This document shows positions 27,221 to 35,368 of a stretch of 64,000 nucleotides of DNA, piece after piece. The notes beneath the pieces were generated by a model. It was not told the DNA's origin. It worked only from the letters and a program-made list of their open reading frames with translations, and ran no database searches. Made by a program: the position numbers and the translations under genes. Position 1 is the first letter of the stretch. The number at the start of each line of letters is the position of its first letter. Source of the stretch: Phycisphaerae bacterium. Lineage in GTDB: Bacteria > Planctomycetota > Phycisphaerae > UBA1845 > CAIVHJ01. The stretch is taken from NCBI GenBank assembly GCA_022072405.1, contig JAJVHX010000008.1, forward strand, positions 62,001 through 126,000, given 5' to 3'.

Positions 27221-28960
27221 GTGGGCAGGAGCTGGGTTGACATCAGGCGCGGCTTTGGCGTGCAATTGCCGGCGCTGCTGGCGGGTTGCGGAATGGGCTG
27301 GTATTTCCGCGCCATGGTCGCTCAGGCTGATAACTGGATGCATCCCGGCAGCAACAATACCTTCATCGTGCTGTTGGCGATGATTCAGGCGTGGGTCGTG
27401 GGCTTGTTGTTGCCGCAGCGCTACGCCACTCTGGTGATTCATCAGGCCGGTGAGTGGTGGATGCGCCTGGGTCGGCGAAACAACCCTCGCCGCTCCGAGG
27501 GGACCTCGTCCGGCTGGTGGCCCACGGAAGCGCATCTGCACGAAGCGCAATTGAAAGTGATTACCGCACTGGGGTTCGCGGTCTGTGCGGTGTTGATGCT
27601 GATCTGGCAGGTAATCTGTCCATACTGGGCTAGTGGCTATCAGCAGATGCTCGAGCAGTTTTACTGGATGAAATGGAGCTGGATCGTACTGCAGCTTTGC
27701 TGGTGGTGGGGCTGGCTGGTGCCGTTGCTGTTGCCGCTGGGGGTGGCGTTGAACAGCTGGCAGCGTGTTGCGTTGCGGCAGGTCGGTCCACCGAGGTCGA
27801 TTCTGGGAGGGCTGCTGCTGGGCATGATGCTCAGCCAGGGGATTATTTATGTCCTGGTTCCCGGTCCAACGCTCGCCCGCCTGGCGGTGTTGCCGTTTCT
27901 GTCTGCCGCGGTGCTGGCGACCCTCCTCACTCCGCCGCAACACATTCGCTTGCATGAATCGCAAGCGCTTCCGGAACGCGCTGCGGTGGGCAGCGGATTG
28001 TTGAGATTACTGCTGACGCTGATGGGTTTGTTAACCCTCATGAGCTGGAGCTGGCTGCAGAGTCAGAGTTTCACGCATCTCGACACCGCCTGCTATCTGG
28101 TTGCAGGTGTGGCGATGGTGGCTGGGCTGGCGAAAAGCCGGTCTGCCGCCCATCACGAAACGGAACAGCCGGTGGTCATCATTGTCTGGGGATTGTTACC
28201 GGCAGGGATATCCCTGCTGTTGCTGGGCAGCGAGTCGCTATTGACGTGGCCGATGGAAGCGCTGGAGAGGCTGCAACTGGTCCTGCTCAGTGTATTGATG
28301 TGGGTGGTAGGGCGTTTGATGGGAGTGGCACTGTGGGCGCTGGTGGAGCGTGAAGGCTGGATGGCCACCGCGATGATGTCGGCCTGGATCGCCCTGCTGG
28401 GCGGTGTAGTCATCGGTTGTTTGTTGGCCATCCTGGGCGGAGCGGAATGGCGGAGTTCCTATGCGCTGCGCACCGTTGTGGTACTCGGCTGGTGCGGGGT
28501 AGGAGGGTTGTGGCTGGTGCAGGCGGGCGGTGTGAATCGGCGTACCTTGTGGGGCAGCATGGGCTTGTTGGTGGCCGTGGTGCTGGCATCTGCCTGGCTG
28601 CTGCCGCGCTGGCAATTACCCTGGCAGGCGCATTACGCAACGTGGGTGGCTCCGGTGCAATTGAGCTGGCGATACCAGGATCAACCGCGCCTGTTCACTG
28701 CGCCTCTGACCACCAACCGTACCGAAATACAGAATAATTCAGCAACGGCTGATCGGGTAAGCGTCGGCACGGTGGATCAGTTACTGCAATTTCTCGTGTT
28801 GCGAAAAGAACCACTGGGTGAACTGGTGATCGAATATCCGGCAGGATCACCGCTGAGCCGGAAGCAGCGGATACAACTGGAAGAATGGGCCCTGCGGCGG
28901 ATGTGGCCGGACGTGGAACTGCAGATCATCGATCATGCGACGGTCGCTAGAGCGGATTAA
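27221..28960 (+). CDS. Large multi-pass membrane protein of unknown function
   Basis: 579 residues from GTG 27221; the start is uncertain and no strong ribosome binding site is visible. Ten or more hydrophobic segments run to about residue 475, rich in Leu, Trp and Gly, for example FIVLLAMIQAWVVGLLLP and LLLTLMGLLTLMSWSWL. The last 100 residues are a soluble domain (SVGTVDQLLQFLVLRKEPLG, then KQRIQLEEWALRRMW). That tail resembles the ExbD/TolR periplasmic style only loosely, so no claim is made. The final four codons and the stop lie inside the left end of the repeat at 28947-29075. Confidence 0.65.
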   Translation: MGRSWVDIRRGFGVQLPALLAGCGMGWYFRAMVAQADNWMHPGSNNTFIVLLAMIQAWVVGLLLPQRYATLVIHQAGEWWMRLGRRNNPRRSEGTSSGWWPTEAHLHEAQLKVITALGFAVCAVLMLIWQVICPYWASGYQQMLEQFYWMKWSWIVLQLCWWWGWLVPLLLPLGVALNSWQRVALRQVGPPRSILGGLLLGMMLSQGIIYVLVPGPTLARLAVLPFLSAAVLATLLTPPQHIRLHESQALPERAAVGSGLLRLLLTLMGLLTLMSWSWLQSQSFTHLDTACYLVAGVAMVAGLAKSRSAAHHETEQPVVIIVWGLLPAGISLLLLGSESLLTWPMEALERLQLVLLSVLMWVVGRLMGVALWALVEREGWMATAMMSAWIALLGGVVIGCLLAILGGAEWRSSYALRTVVVLGWCGVGGLWLVQAGGVNRRTLWGSMGLLVAVVLASAWLLPRWQLPWQAHYATWVAPVQLSWRYQDQPRLFTAPLTTNRTEIQNNSATADRVSVGTVDQLLQFLVLRKEPLGELVIEYPAGSPLSRKQRIQLEEWALRRMWPDVELQIIDHATVARAD

Positions 28961-29075
28961 GTTATTATGAACAGAGTCGTCGAGGTGCCACGGTTTCATC
29001 AGTAGTGGCGAAATATCACACGGCTCACAGAGCCGTGGCACACCGGATGGAACCGTTAAAGTTAAATCGCGCTAG
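28947..29075. repeat. Hairpin repeat, family C, with CTAG ends
   Basis: Imperfect inverted ends CTAGAGCGGATTAAGTT and, on the opposite strand, CTAGCGCGATTTAACTT (13 of 17 match). Inside lies the hairpin unit GGTGCCACGG...CACGGCTCACAGAGCCGTGG at 28984-29044. Both flanking convergent genes end within it: the stop TAA at 28958-28960 and, on the minus strand, the stop TAG at 29072-29074. Confidence 0.75.
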
Positions 29076-29770
29076 CGTCGAACCGTGATAATCTCACCGC
29101 TGGCGAGCGAGCAATGCGGATCAGCCAGCCGGACCACTTCGCGAGCAATATCAACCGGCTGCAGACATTGAGCTGCCGGTATATTTGGAAAGGCCTGGCG
29201 GAGCATCTGCGTATCAACGGCGCCCGGGGCGATGGCATAGAGGCGAATGTGTGCGGGTTGGCCTTCCTTGGCGAGAGCGGCGGTGAAACGATTAACCCAC
29301 GCCTTGCTGGCTCCATAGGCCTGAAATCCGGGGAAGGGATCAACCGCCGCCACCGAGGAGATATTGATGATCGTACCGCCACCTTGCTGCTGAAAAATCG
29401 GCCAGACCGCCCGCGTGGTATAAAACACCGCGTGGCAGTTGACCGCCATCATCTCCTCAAACTTCTGAATGTCGAACGATTCGATGTTGGCGAGCGGAGC
29501 AGCTCCGGCGTTGTTAACTAAAAGATCAAGCCGGCCGTAGTCGCGCTGTACGCCGCTGATCAGCTTTTGAACCGCCTCCCAGCGGGTAATATCCACTTCA
29601 CGAAGATGACAGGTACCGCCGGCTTGTTGTACCTGCGTTTGAGTTTCGTGCAAGCCACCGGCAGTGCGGGCCACGGCGATGACCTGATATCCATGCTGGG
29701 CCAATGCCAAGCAGGTTGCCTGGCCGATACCCCGGCTGGCACCGGTGACGACGGCTATTCGCGTTGACAT
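29072..29770 (-). CDS. Short-chain dehydrogenase/reductase (SDR)
   Basis: 232 residues, with AAGGAG before ATG 29770. A classical SDR: cofactor loop TGASRGIG (residues about 9-16), NNAG motif, catalytic Ser in NISSVAAV and the YGASK Tyr/Lys pair, then the APGAVDT loop. The Ala-Arg after the second strand (VIAVARTAGG) suggests NADP(H) preference. The substrate is unknown. The gene ends in the repeat that also ends the convergent membrane-protein gene. Confidence 0.9.
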   Translation of the reverse strand: MSTRIAVVTGASRGIGQATCLALAQHGYQVIAVARTAGGLHETQTQVQQAGGTCHLREVDITRWEAVQKLISGVQRDYGRLDLLVNNAGAAPLANIESFDIQKFEEMMAVNCHAVFYTTRAVWPIFQQQGGGTIINISSVAAVDPFPGFQAYGASKAWVNRFTAALAKEGQPAHIRLYAIAPGAVDTQMLRQAFPNIPAAQCLQPVDIAREVVRLADPHCSLASGEIITVRR

Positions 29771-29894
29771 CTGGTTGCTCCTTTCCTGGGCTGCCCTTCT
29801 GATTATAGTCAGTTGCCCAGTAAAGCGCCGCGCAGGATTATCAGAAACAATCTGCTCGCTGGCGCTTGTGGCGTTGATCTTTTATACTAATTTT

Positions 29895-30052
29895 CTAGAG
29901 CGGATTCGTGTTAATTGTTCCGTGGTGTGAGAGTGGAGTGTGCCACGGCTGTACCAGCCGCGGTGGAGGACTGCAATCCCGCACGGCTCACAGAGCCGTG
30001 GCACGCCACGGGGTCTCGAGCAGGCGGATCCATAAAAATGAAACCGCTCTAG
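29895..30052. repeat. Hairpin repeat, family C, with CTAG ends
   Basis: 158 bp bounded by CTAGAGCGGATTCGTGTT and the complement of CTAGAGCGGTTTCATTTT (15 of 18 match). Within it, GTGCCACGGCTG...CACGGCTCACAGAGCCGTGG at 29939-30004 forms the same hairpin unit as in the 28947 copy. It fills most of the 307-bp gap between the SDR and GH3 genes; nothing else is visible there. Confidence 0.78.
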
Positions 30053-30077
30053 CGGTCGTTGCGTTCACAGCGTGATA

Positions 30078-31760
30078 TCAATGCTGAAGATTGAGGGGAA
30101 AGTCGGCATCATCGCCGGGCTTGGTGAGCAAAAACTGGTGTTTATATTGTTCGTTGTTGGCCCGGTAACGGCGGCTTAGTTGTTGATCACGCTGTTCGAG
30201 AAAACCCGGCGGCAACAGGTTGAGTCGCAACGGTCCCAGGCGCAGGCTGGAGCGTTTACCGGCGTATTCGATATTCTGACGGCACAGCGCATCATCGGCC
30301 TGCTGGGCAAGCTGTGCCAGATGCTCCGTCTGCAATGGTGCTGCCGGACTCGGCTCCAGATGCAGAAGATAATGAGGCGTTTCTTCAAATTGCGGGGCCA
30401 GCAGGTAATTCGTCGCCCCGAGCGCACTGATCAGCGGATTGAGCGCCATGACTACCTGATTTTCGGTCAGCTTTTCGCCGCTCATGGAACTGATGTGGGC
30501 ACCTTTATCGAGGAATTCGATAATGGGCGCCTGTTGCTCGTAACCAGTCACCCGCACGCGATCACCGATCTGATAACGATAGAGGCCCGCCGAGTTGGTC
30601 AGCACGACAAAATAATCACTCCCGACCTGCAGCTCGTGACTGCGGAGGCATTCGGGTTGCGGTTGATTGACCTGCTCGGCAGAGATGAATTCATAAAAAT
30701 GACTGGTCACATCCAGCACGCCCGCCGCCGTGCCGTCCTGCAGGGGAATCGACATCCGCCCTTCACTCGCCAGCAGTCCGATATCGCGGACCGGCGCCTC
30801 GCCAAAATATTCCGGGAAATCGCGGAGATAAAGGCCCATGGTTCCGCCGGTCCAGTTGCATAAAAAACCCAGCGACCAGTAGTGGCGGGGCAGCAGTCGG
30901 CCATGCCGCCGCAACAGTTGTTCCAGTTGCCGGGCCCGGATCGGATCAGCCAGCAATCGGGGCTGCAATTGTCCACGAACCGCTTCGGGAATATCCAGAT
31001 CCCGCCGGAGCGTGCCGTCGCGGATATCACGAATCAGGGATTCGGCTTGTTGATCGGCCGTTCGGGCCAGCCGCAGTTGCGTGGCGGGGTTGGCGGTGAT
31101 CAGAAATGCAACATCCGGAACGGCCACCGCCAGGCGCATAATAGTGTAATAGCGGGCCGGAGCATCATTGATGTAGGCGGCGGCGCGCGGGGTAACATAA
31201 TATTTCCGCACCAGCGATTTCTGCGTGGCCGCTAAAAGACCGGTGATCGCTCCGCAGGGTATACCGGCGCGGGTGAGCTGTTCATCCATGCGCGAAGTGA
31301 CCTGCACGATGGGTCGCAGAAAAGTGCCCGGATGGTCGGCCAGGGCTTTGAGGCCGAAGGCATTCCAGCCGCTGCGAAACTCATTGAGAAAGCGCCGCGT
31401 GACCGGAATGAATTTCGGCTGACCGCAGGTGCCGCTGGTCAGCGCGAACATCAGCACCTGCTGGCCCTCACCCAATAGCGCGGAAAAATCGCCCTCCCGC
31501 AACCGGTTGATCTCCGGTTCCAGTTGTTCATAGGTCTGCAAGGGCACTTGTCGCTGGAAGTCGGTGTAACTCCGCACCTGACGAAAACCATAGCGCCGCC
31601 CGAAATCACTGCCCGCATTGCGGTGCAGTTTTTCGAGCAGCAGATGTTCCTGCAACGTGGTGGCGTGGCGGATGGCGCGCATGAAGCGTACCAGCGTCTG
31701 GCGGGCATGCCAGTGAGCCCCTACGAACATCGCTCGATCGATGAGTGTGCGAACCGCCAT
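30078..31760 (-). CDS. GH3 family protein (acyl-adenylate ligase superfamily)
   Basis: 560 residues. Named after plant auxin-responsive GH3 proteins, which adenylate a carboxylic acid and join it to an amino acid. The typical bacterial start is present (HLLLEKLHRNAGSDFGRRYGF, then VPLQTYEQLEPEINRL). The nucleotide-binding motif is ALTSGTCGQPKFIPVT; later blocks are GLLASEGRMSIPL, GLYRYQIGDRVRV and SMSGEKLTENQV. Length is normal. The substrate of bacterial homologues is mostly unknown. It starts 19 bases after truB ends, on the same strand. Confidence 0.9.
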   Translation of the reverse strand: MAVRTLIDRAMFVGAHWHARQTLVRFMRAIRHATTLQEHLLLEKLHRNAGSDFGRRYGFRQVRSYTDFQRQVPLQTYEQLEPEINRLREGDFSALLGEGQQVLMFALTSGTCGQPKFIPVTRRFLNEFRSGWNAFGLKALADHPGTFLRPIVQVTSRMDEQLTRAGIPCGAITGLLAATQKSLVRKYYVTPRAAAYINDAPARYYTIMRLAVAVPDVAFLITANPATQLRLARTADQQAESLIRDIRDGTLRRDLDIPEAVRGQLQPRLLADPIRARQLEQLLRRHGRLLPRHYWSLGFLCNWTGGTMGLYLRDFPEYFGEAPVRDIGLLASEGRMSIPLQDGTAAGVLDVTSHFYEFISAEQVNQPQPECLRSHELQVGSDYFVVLTNSAGLYRYQIGDRVRVTGYEQQAPIIEFLDKGAHISSMSGEKLTENQVVMALNPLISALGATNYLLAPQFEETPHYLLHLEPSPAAPLQTEHLAQLAQQADDALCRQNIEYAGKRSSLRLGPLRLNLLPPGFLEQRDQQLSRRYRANNEQYKHQFLLTKPGDDADFPLNLQH

Positions 31761-31779
31761 GAAACTATTTTATCGCACT

Positions 31780-32529
31780 TCAGCCCAGGGCAGTAGTTCT
31801 ATCATCGTTCCGCTGCGCAGCCAGTAACTGATCCAATTCCGCAAGGGGTAATCGTGAAATTTCAAAGCGGGTGGTGTCCAGCTCCGCCAGTGGAACAGCC
31901 TGTGCGCTCGTAAAGGGACCGACGGCGGTGCGCGCCAGGGCAGTCAGACACCCGCCGACTTGCAGCGCAGCACCCAGATCGCGAATCAGGGCACGGATAT
32001 AGGTGCCACGGGAGCAACCCACCGTAAAGCGGATGTTCGGCCACTGATACTCCTGCAAGTGCAGTTGATAAATCGTCACCCGCCGGGCAGCGAGTTCGAC
32101 CGGCTGCCGACGACGAGCCAGTTTGTATGCCGGCACGCCGCCGACTTTGAGGGCGCTGATCGCCGGCGGAACCTGTTCAATTTCACCCACCATCTGCCGC
32201 AGCACCTGCTCGACCGCGCTGTGCTCCGGGATCCGTTCGATGGTGATCGTTTCGAAGGGTGAATCGGCATCGTAGCTTTGGCTGGTGACGTCCAGGCGAC
32301 CGGTGGCTTCATAAGTTTTGGGCAGGGTCATCAGTTGTTCCACCCGCTTGGTGGCTTTTCCAAAGCAGATCAACAGTACGCCGGTAGCAGCCGGATCCAG
32401 GGTGCCGGCGTGGCCGCTCTTGCGCAGAGAGGTCACTCGCCGCACCTGGTTCAGGGCCCGCGCAGAGGTGATCCCGGTGGGTTTGTGCAGATTCAGCAGA
32501 CCGTCAAATTGGAATCCGAGGGTGGACAT
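31780..32529 (-). CDS. truB: tRNA pseudouridine(55) synthase
   Basis: 249 residues from the start MSTLGFQFDGLLNLHKP. Upstream in-frame starts overlap the terminator hairpin and are unlikely. It modifies U55 in the T-loop of tRNAs. Catalytic Asp45 lies in GHAGTLDPAATGVL, followed by GKATKRVEQL, then KTYEATGRLDVTSQSYD and the SRGTYIRALIRDLG motif. It is not next to the usual infB/rbfA/nusA genes. No clear ribosome binding site is seen. Confidence 0.95.
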   Translation of the reverse strand: MSTLGFQFDGLLNLHKPTGITSARALNQVRRVTSLRKSGHAGTLDPAATGVLLICFGKATKRVEQLMTLPKTYEATGRLDVTSQSYDADSPFETITIERIPEHSAVEQVLRQMVGEIEQVPPAISALKVGGVPAYKLARRRQPVELAARRVTIYQLHLQEYQWPNIRFTVGCSRGTYIRALIRDLGAALQVGGCLTALARTAVGPFTSAQAVPLAELDTTRFEISRLPLAELDQLLAAQRNDDRTTALG

Positions 32530-32530
32530 G

Positions 32531-32568
32531 TTCATATAAAAATATAGCACCCGGTTGGCCGGGTGCTA
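32531..32568 (-). terminator. Rho-independent terminator of the Cys-rich lipoprotein gene
   Basis: A perfect 10-bp stem TAGCACCCGG/CCGGGTGCTA with a 4-base loop at 32545-32568. On the minus strand it is followed by TATTTTTATAT. The same stem sequence recurs in the terminator after ribH at 47710-47740. Confidence 0.85.
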
Positions 32569-32603
32569 TGTCGAAATTCAGTCAGATGCAAAGTCAGAGC
32601 GTT

Positions 32604-33143
32604 TCAGCTTTTCTTCTCGCCGCAGGGTGTGGCACAGGGAGTCTTGCAATCGCTGCTGTCTTTCTGGGCGCAGGTACACTTCGATTTATCGGTGCAGTTA
32701 CAGGAACTCGCTTTTTCTTTGTCACCATCACCTTTGCACTTCTCGCCGCAGGAACCATCACATTTGCCGCAATTTTCCGGGCAGGGCTGTTTTTCCATCT
32801 TGACCGTGATGGTCTCTTTGCCTTCGGGGGCATATTCGATGGTCAACTGGTTGCAGCAGACTTTCGCAGTATACATACGCTCGGCGGCGCCGCCTTCAGG
32901 CATCAGGGTCAGCTGGGTGCCTTCATACTTGTAGGTGCCTTTGGAATTTTCGGCTTGGCCGTTGATGGTGGCCTCGCATTCATAGCTGCCATCACAACAG
33001 AAATGAGCCGTCGCCAGGTTGAAGTAGGCGGCACTGTCCGCCGGCATCACTTCCACGCTTTTCCAGCTGCCGTGAATGTTGCCGCAACCGGTCATCATCA
33101 GGCCCACACCCGCCATCAGCATCACCTGCATCAATCGCTTCAC
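32604..33143 (-). CDS. Lipoprotein with Cys-rich metallothionein-like tail
   Basis: 179 residues from GTG 33143, with AAGGAG seven bases upstream. The lipoprotein signal MLMAGVGLMMTGC is followed by a beta-rich domain of about 90 residues (GSWKSVEVMPADSAAYFNLA, YKYEGTQLTLMPEGG), reminiscent of lipocalin-like stress lipoproteins. It contains HFCCDGSYEC and KVCCNQ. The last 60 residues hold 12 cysteines, mostly as C-x2-C, C-x3-C and C-x-C pairs between Lys, Asp and Gly (ENCGKCDGSCGEKC, CNCTDKSKCTC). This looks like a metal-binding tail. No homologous family was recognised. Confidence 0.75.
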   Translation of the reverse strand: MKRLMQVMLMAGVGLMMTGCGNIHGSWKSVEVMPADSAAYFNLATAHFCCDGSYECEATINGQAENSKGTYKYEGTQLTLMPEGGAAERMYTAKVCCNQLTIEYAPEGKETITVKMEKQPCPENCGKCDGSCGEKCKGDGDKEKASSCNCTDKSKCTCAQKDSSDCKTPCATPCGEKKS

Positions 33144-33313
33144 CGTGAATCTCCTTCTGAATAATGGGATAGTTTGAGAATTGGAATTTCCAAGTGGACA
33201 ACTTAGCCGAATCACTCCTGCTTGGCAATGGGGCGCACCGTTGCGGGGCTGTGCGACTTATCCTATAGTAATGCACTGAACTTATGATCACTGTGGTCCG
33301 GGAGGGACCGCTC

Positions 33314-33544
33314 ATGCCGATGTATGAATATCAATGCCGATCCTGCCAGCAGCGTTTTGAAGAATTACACAAGAGTATGGATGCCGAGTTGCCCGCCTGT
33401 CCGCACTGCGGCAGCCGGAAAGTCGAAAAGCAGTTCAGCGTCTTTGCTGCCCATCAACCGGCTCCGGCTCCCGTTGCGGCTCCGGTGGGGGGTTGCGGAA
33501 ATTGCGGTTCGGCGGGTGGGGACTGTCCCTGGGCGGATAATTAA
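33314..33544 (+). CDS. FmdB-type zinc ribbon protein
   Basis: 76 residues from ATG 33314, preceded by GGGAGGG. It starts MPMYEYQCRSCQQRFE, the FmdB/CxxC regulatory signature. The second pair, CPHCGSRKVEKQFS, completes a zinc ribbon. A short Pro/Ala tail leads to GGCGNCGSAGGDCPW, a further Cys cluster common in these proteins. The molecular role is unclear in most bacteria. The next gene starts three bases after its stop. Confidence 0.9.
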   Translation: MPMYEYQCRSCQQRFEELHKSMDAELPACPHCGSRKVEKQFSVFAAHQPAPAPVAAPVGGCGNCGSAGGDCPWADN

Positions 33545-33547
33545 TCG

Positions 33548-34096
33548 ATGTCTACTTCTCCGAATGGATCATATCTGCGGGCCCCGGTAGCCGTGTTGCT
33601 GGCGTGGTTGATCCCCGGGTTGGGTCATATCTACCTGGGCCAACGGCTGCGCGGCATGATTCTGCTGGTGACCATTACGCTGACTTTCTGGACCGGTGTA
33701 GCCATTGGCGGGGTCAAAAGTGTGACGCTTTACACGCCCGCCTATACCCAGGAAACGCTGAACCAGTGGCAGCAAGAGGTCCGCAAGGGCGAGCGCCCGC
33801 CGGTGCAATTGCAGATCACCCGGTCGTGGTGGTTTATCGCCCAGTTGATGAACGGGGCCTACACTCTGGGCAGTTATCATTATGGGCGGAGCGTCGCTGA
33901 TTTTAATCCGACCTCCGGTCGGACGCGGGTGCTGGCTTGGCCCAGCGGCGAGGTCGGCTCAATATATACCGGTATCGCCGGATTGCTGAACCTGCTGGTG
34001 ATTCTCGATGCTCTCGCCTATGCGGAGGGCTTGCCGGGTTTGCGCAAACGATTCACCAGCCAGCCTGTTCCCGCCGGTATTCGGAGTGGACCATGA
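33548..34096 (+). CDS. Small multi-pass membrane protein (DUF6677-like)
   Basis: 182 residues. The start APVAVLLAWLIPGLGHIYLGQRLRGMILL is the pattern of TM2-like membrane proteins (a Pro-Gly turn between helices and an HxYLGQ motif). A loop of about 60 residues follows, then LMNGAYTLGSYHYG and a final helix GIAGLLNLLVILDALAYAEG. I relate it to the planctomycete DUF6677 family from memory; that name is tentative. Its stop overlaps the start of the next gene (ATGA). Confidence 0.65.
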   Translation: MSTSPNGSYLRAPVAVLLAWLIPGLGHIYLGQRLRGMILLVTITLTFWTGVAIGGVKSVTLYTPAYTQETLNQWQQEVRKGERPPVQLQITRSWWFIAQLMNGAYTLGSYHYGRSVADFNPTSGRTRVLAWPSGEVGSIYTGIAGLLNLLVILDALAYAEGLPGLRKRFTSQPVPAGIRSGP

Positions 34097-34323
34097 ATGG
34101 ACTGCTGGCGACTTTATTTCTTGATCCCCTGCCGCTGATGGGTTGGCAGCGCGGACTGCTGCTGTTGCCTCTTTGCCTGGCGGTGAGCGTGGTCTACAAG
34201 GCGATCAAGCTGCCCGATCTGCGCAACTTGCCATTGGCCTCAGCAGGGTTGTGGATCATGATGGTCGTGGGGATGTGGGCCGTCGCCCTGGTCATGTGGC
34301 TGATGTATCAACTCTTCGCCTGA
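34093..34323 (+). CDS. Small two-helix membrane protein
   Basis: 76 residues from ATG 34093, which overlaps the TGA of the preceding gene by four bases, so translation is probably coupled. There are two hydrophobic segments (GLLLLPLCLAVSVVY and AGLWIMMVVGMWAVALVMWLMY) around a short KLPDLRNLP loop. It probably acts with the preceding DUF6677-like membrane protein. No known family is recognised. Confidence 0.65.
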   Translation: MNGLLATLFLDPLPLMGWQRGLLLLPLCLAVSVVYKAIKLPDLRNLPLASAGLWIMMVVGMWAVALVMWLMYQLFA

Positions 34324-34335
34324 TCCTCAAACGCG

Positions 34336-34425
34336 GGTAGTGGTAAAGTTTGAACCAAAATTCAAACACACCCTGTTGAAAACCGCTCCCTTACGGTCGC
34401 GGCTCGGTGAAACTTTACCAGTTCC
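34336..34425 (+). mobile_element. MITE-like element, family A
   Basis: 90 bp from GGTAGTGGTAAAGTTTG to AAACTTTACCAGTTCC, with core CTCCCTTACGGTCGCGGC. It is flanked by a perfect 8-bp direct repeat CAAACGCG at 34328-34335 and 34426-34433. It lies between two convergent genes. Confidence 0.92.
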
Positions 34426-34433
34426 CAAACGCG

Positions 34434-35108
34434 CTAGCGACGGTGATGCGTGGCGGTCTGACGGGATTGGAACTGCTGCACCGCCGGACAGGCGGTGTGG
34501 TCGCCGCAGCATACATCACGGATATATTCGAAGTAGATCATCGAGGGCATGCCATATTCCGCCCGCAACGGGCATTTCAGCACGATACGCGGCTTGGTCT
34601 TGCGGATTCCCTGCAACTCCGAATAAAGATGCACCTGGTTCTTGCCCTGCACGCATTTCATCTGACGATTGAGGGTATTTTCCAGTTCGGTTTTATTGGA
34701 CTGGTCTTCAAAGTCAGTGATCGGGGGTACGGAGGCGAGTTCTTCGCTGACGGTCTGCAGCACCTTGCTGATCTCGCGATCGAGCCGTTTCTGATCGACC
34801 GGCCATTCAACGAATCCCTTGGCGCCGTACTTCGCACAAACCTGCTGCAGCTCGCCCGCTCCCCGACCGCCGATGATCAGCACCGGAATTTTGGAGCCAT
34901 AATGTTTCATATGGCGCATGAGCTGCAACCCTTCCTGTTTCTTGGCATCGAAGCCCACCAGGGCCAGCGCCGGCATTTCCTTAAGGACCAGTTGCAGTCC
35001 GGCTTTAACATCCGTCGCTTTCGACACCTGATAGCGAGCAGCGCACATCAACGACAGATATTCGGCGATTTGCGGATCGCTATGCACAATGACAATCTTC
35101 AACTTCAT
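34434..35108 (-). CDS. Receiver-like protein with degenerate phosphorylation site and Cys-rich C-terminus
   Basis: 224 residues. Residues 1-120 have the CheY fold order (LKIVIVHSDPQIAEYL, ALALVGFDAKKQEGLQLMRHM, IPVLIIGGRG, YGAKGFVEWPV). The expected phospho-accepting Asp after strand 3 is not in the usual LLD position; an Asp two residues later (GFDAKK) might replace it, and the Lys/Thr motif is changed. The C-terminal 100 residues are a separate region with KCPLRAEYGMP and IRDVCCGDHTACPA, possibly metal binding. It could be an unphosphorylated or atypical regulator. The stop is one base from the duplicated target site of the element at 34336-34425. Confidence 0.7.
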   Translation of the reverse strand: MKLKIVIVHSDPQIAEYLSLMCAARYQVSKATDVKAGLQLVLKEMPALALVGFDAKKQEGLQLMRHMKHYGSKIPVLIIGGRGAGELQQVCAKYGAKGFVEWPVDQKRLDREISKVLQTVSEELASVPPITDFEDQSNKTELENTLNRQMKCVQGKNQVHLYSELQGIRKTKPRIVLKCPLRAEYGMPSMIYFEYIRDVCCGDHTACPAVQQFQSRQTATHHRR

Positions 35109-35368
35109 AGTTCGCCTGCAATATCGAGGGGGAAGAGATGGGTTACCGGCCGGTGTGGCCGGATCAGATCGATCGTGACCTGATATATAACTATAGTCAG
35201 CCCTTAACCAAACCTCAACATGGTTGCATTATTTTGTCCGCCATACAGCTGCATAGCTGGTGCAGCCGATCAGCGGTAAAATATCACTTATGGGATTGGA
35301 TGTTTCTAATCAGGACCTTCGCACCTCGACGGGTCCGGCGCCGGCAGTGTAACTGAGAATGATATCGC

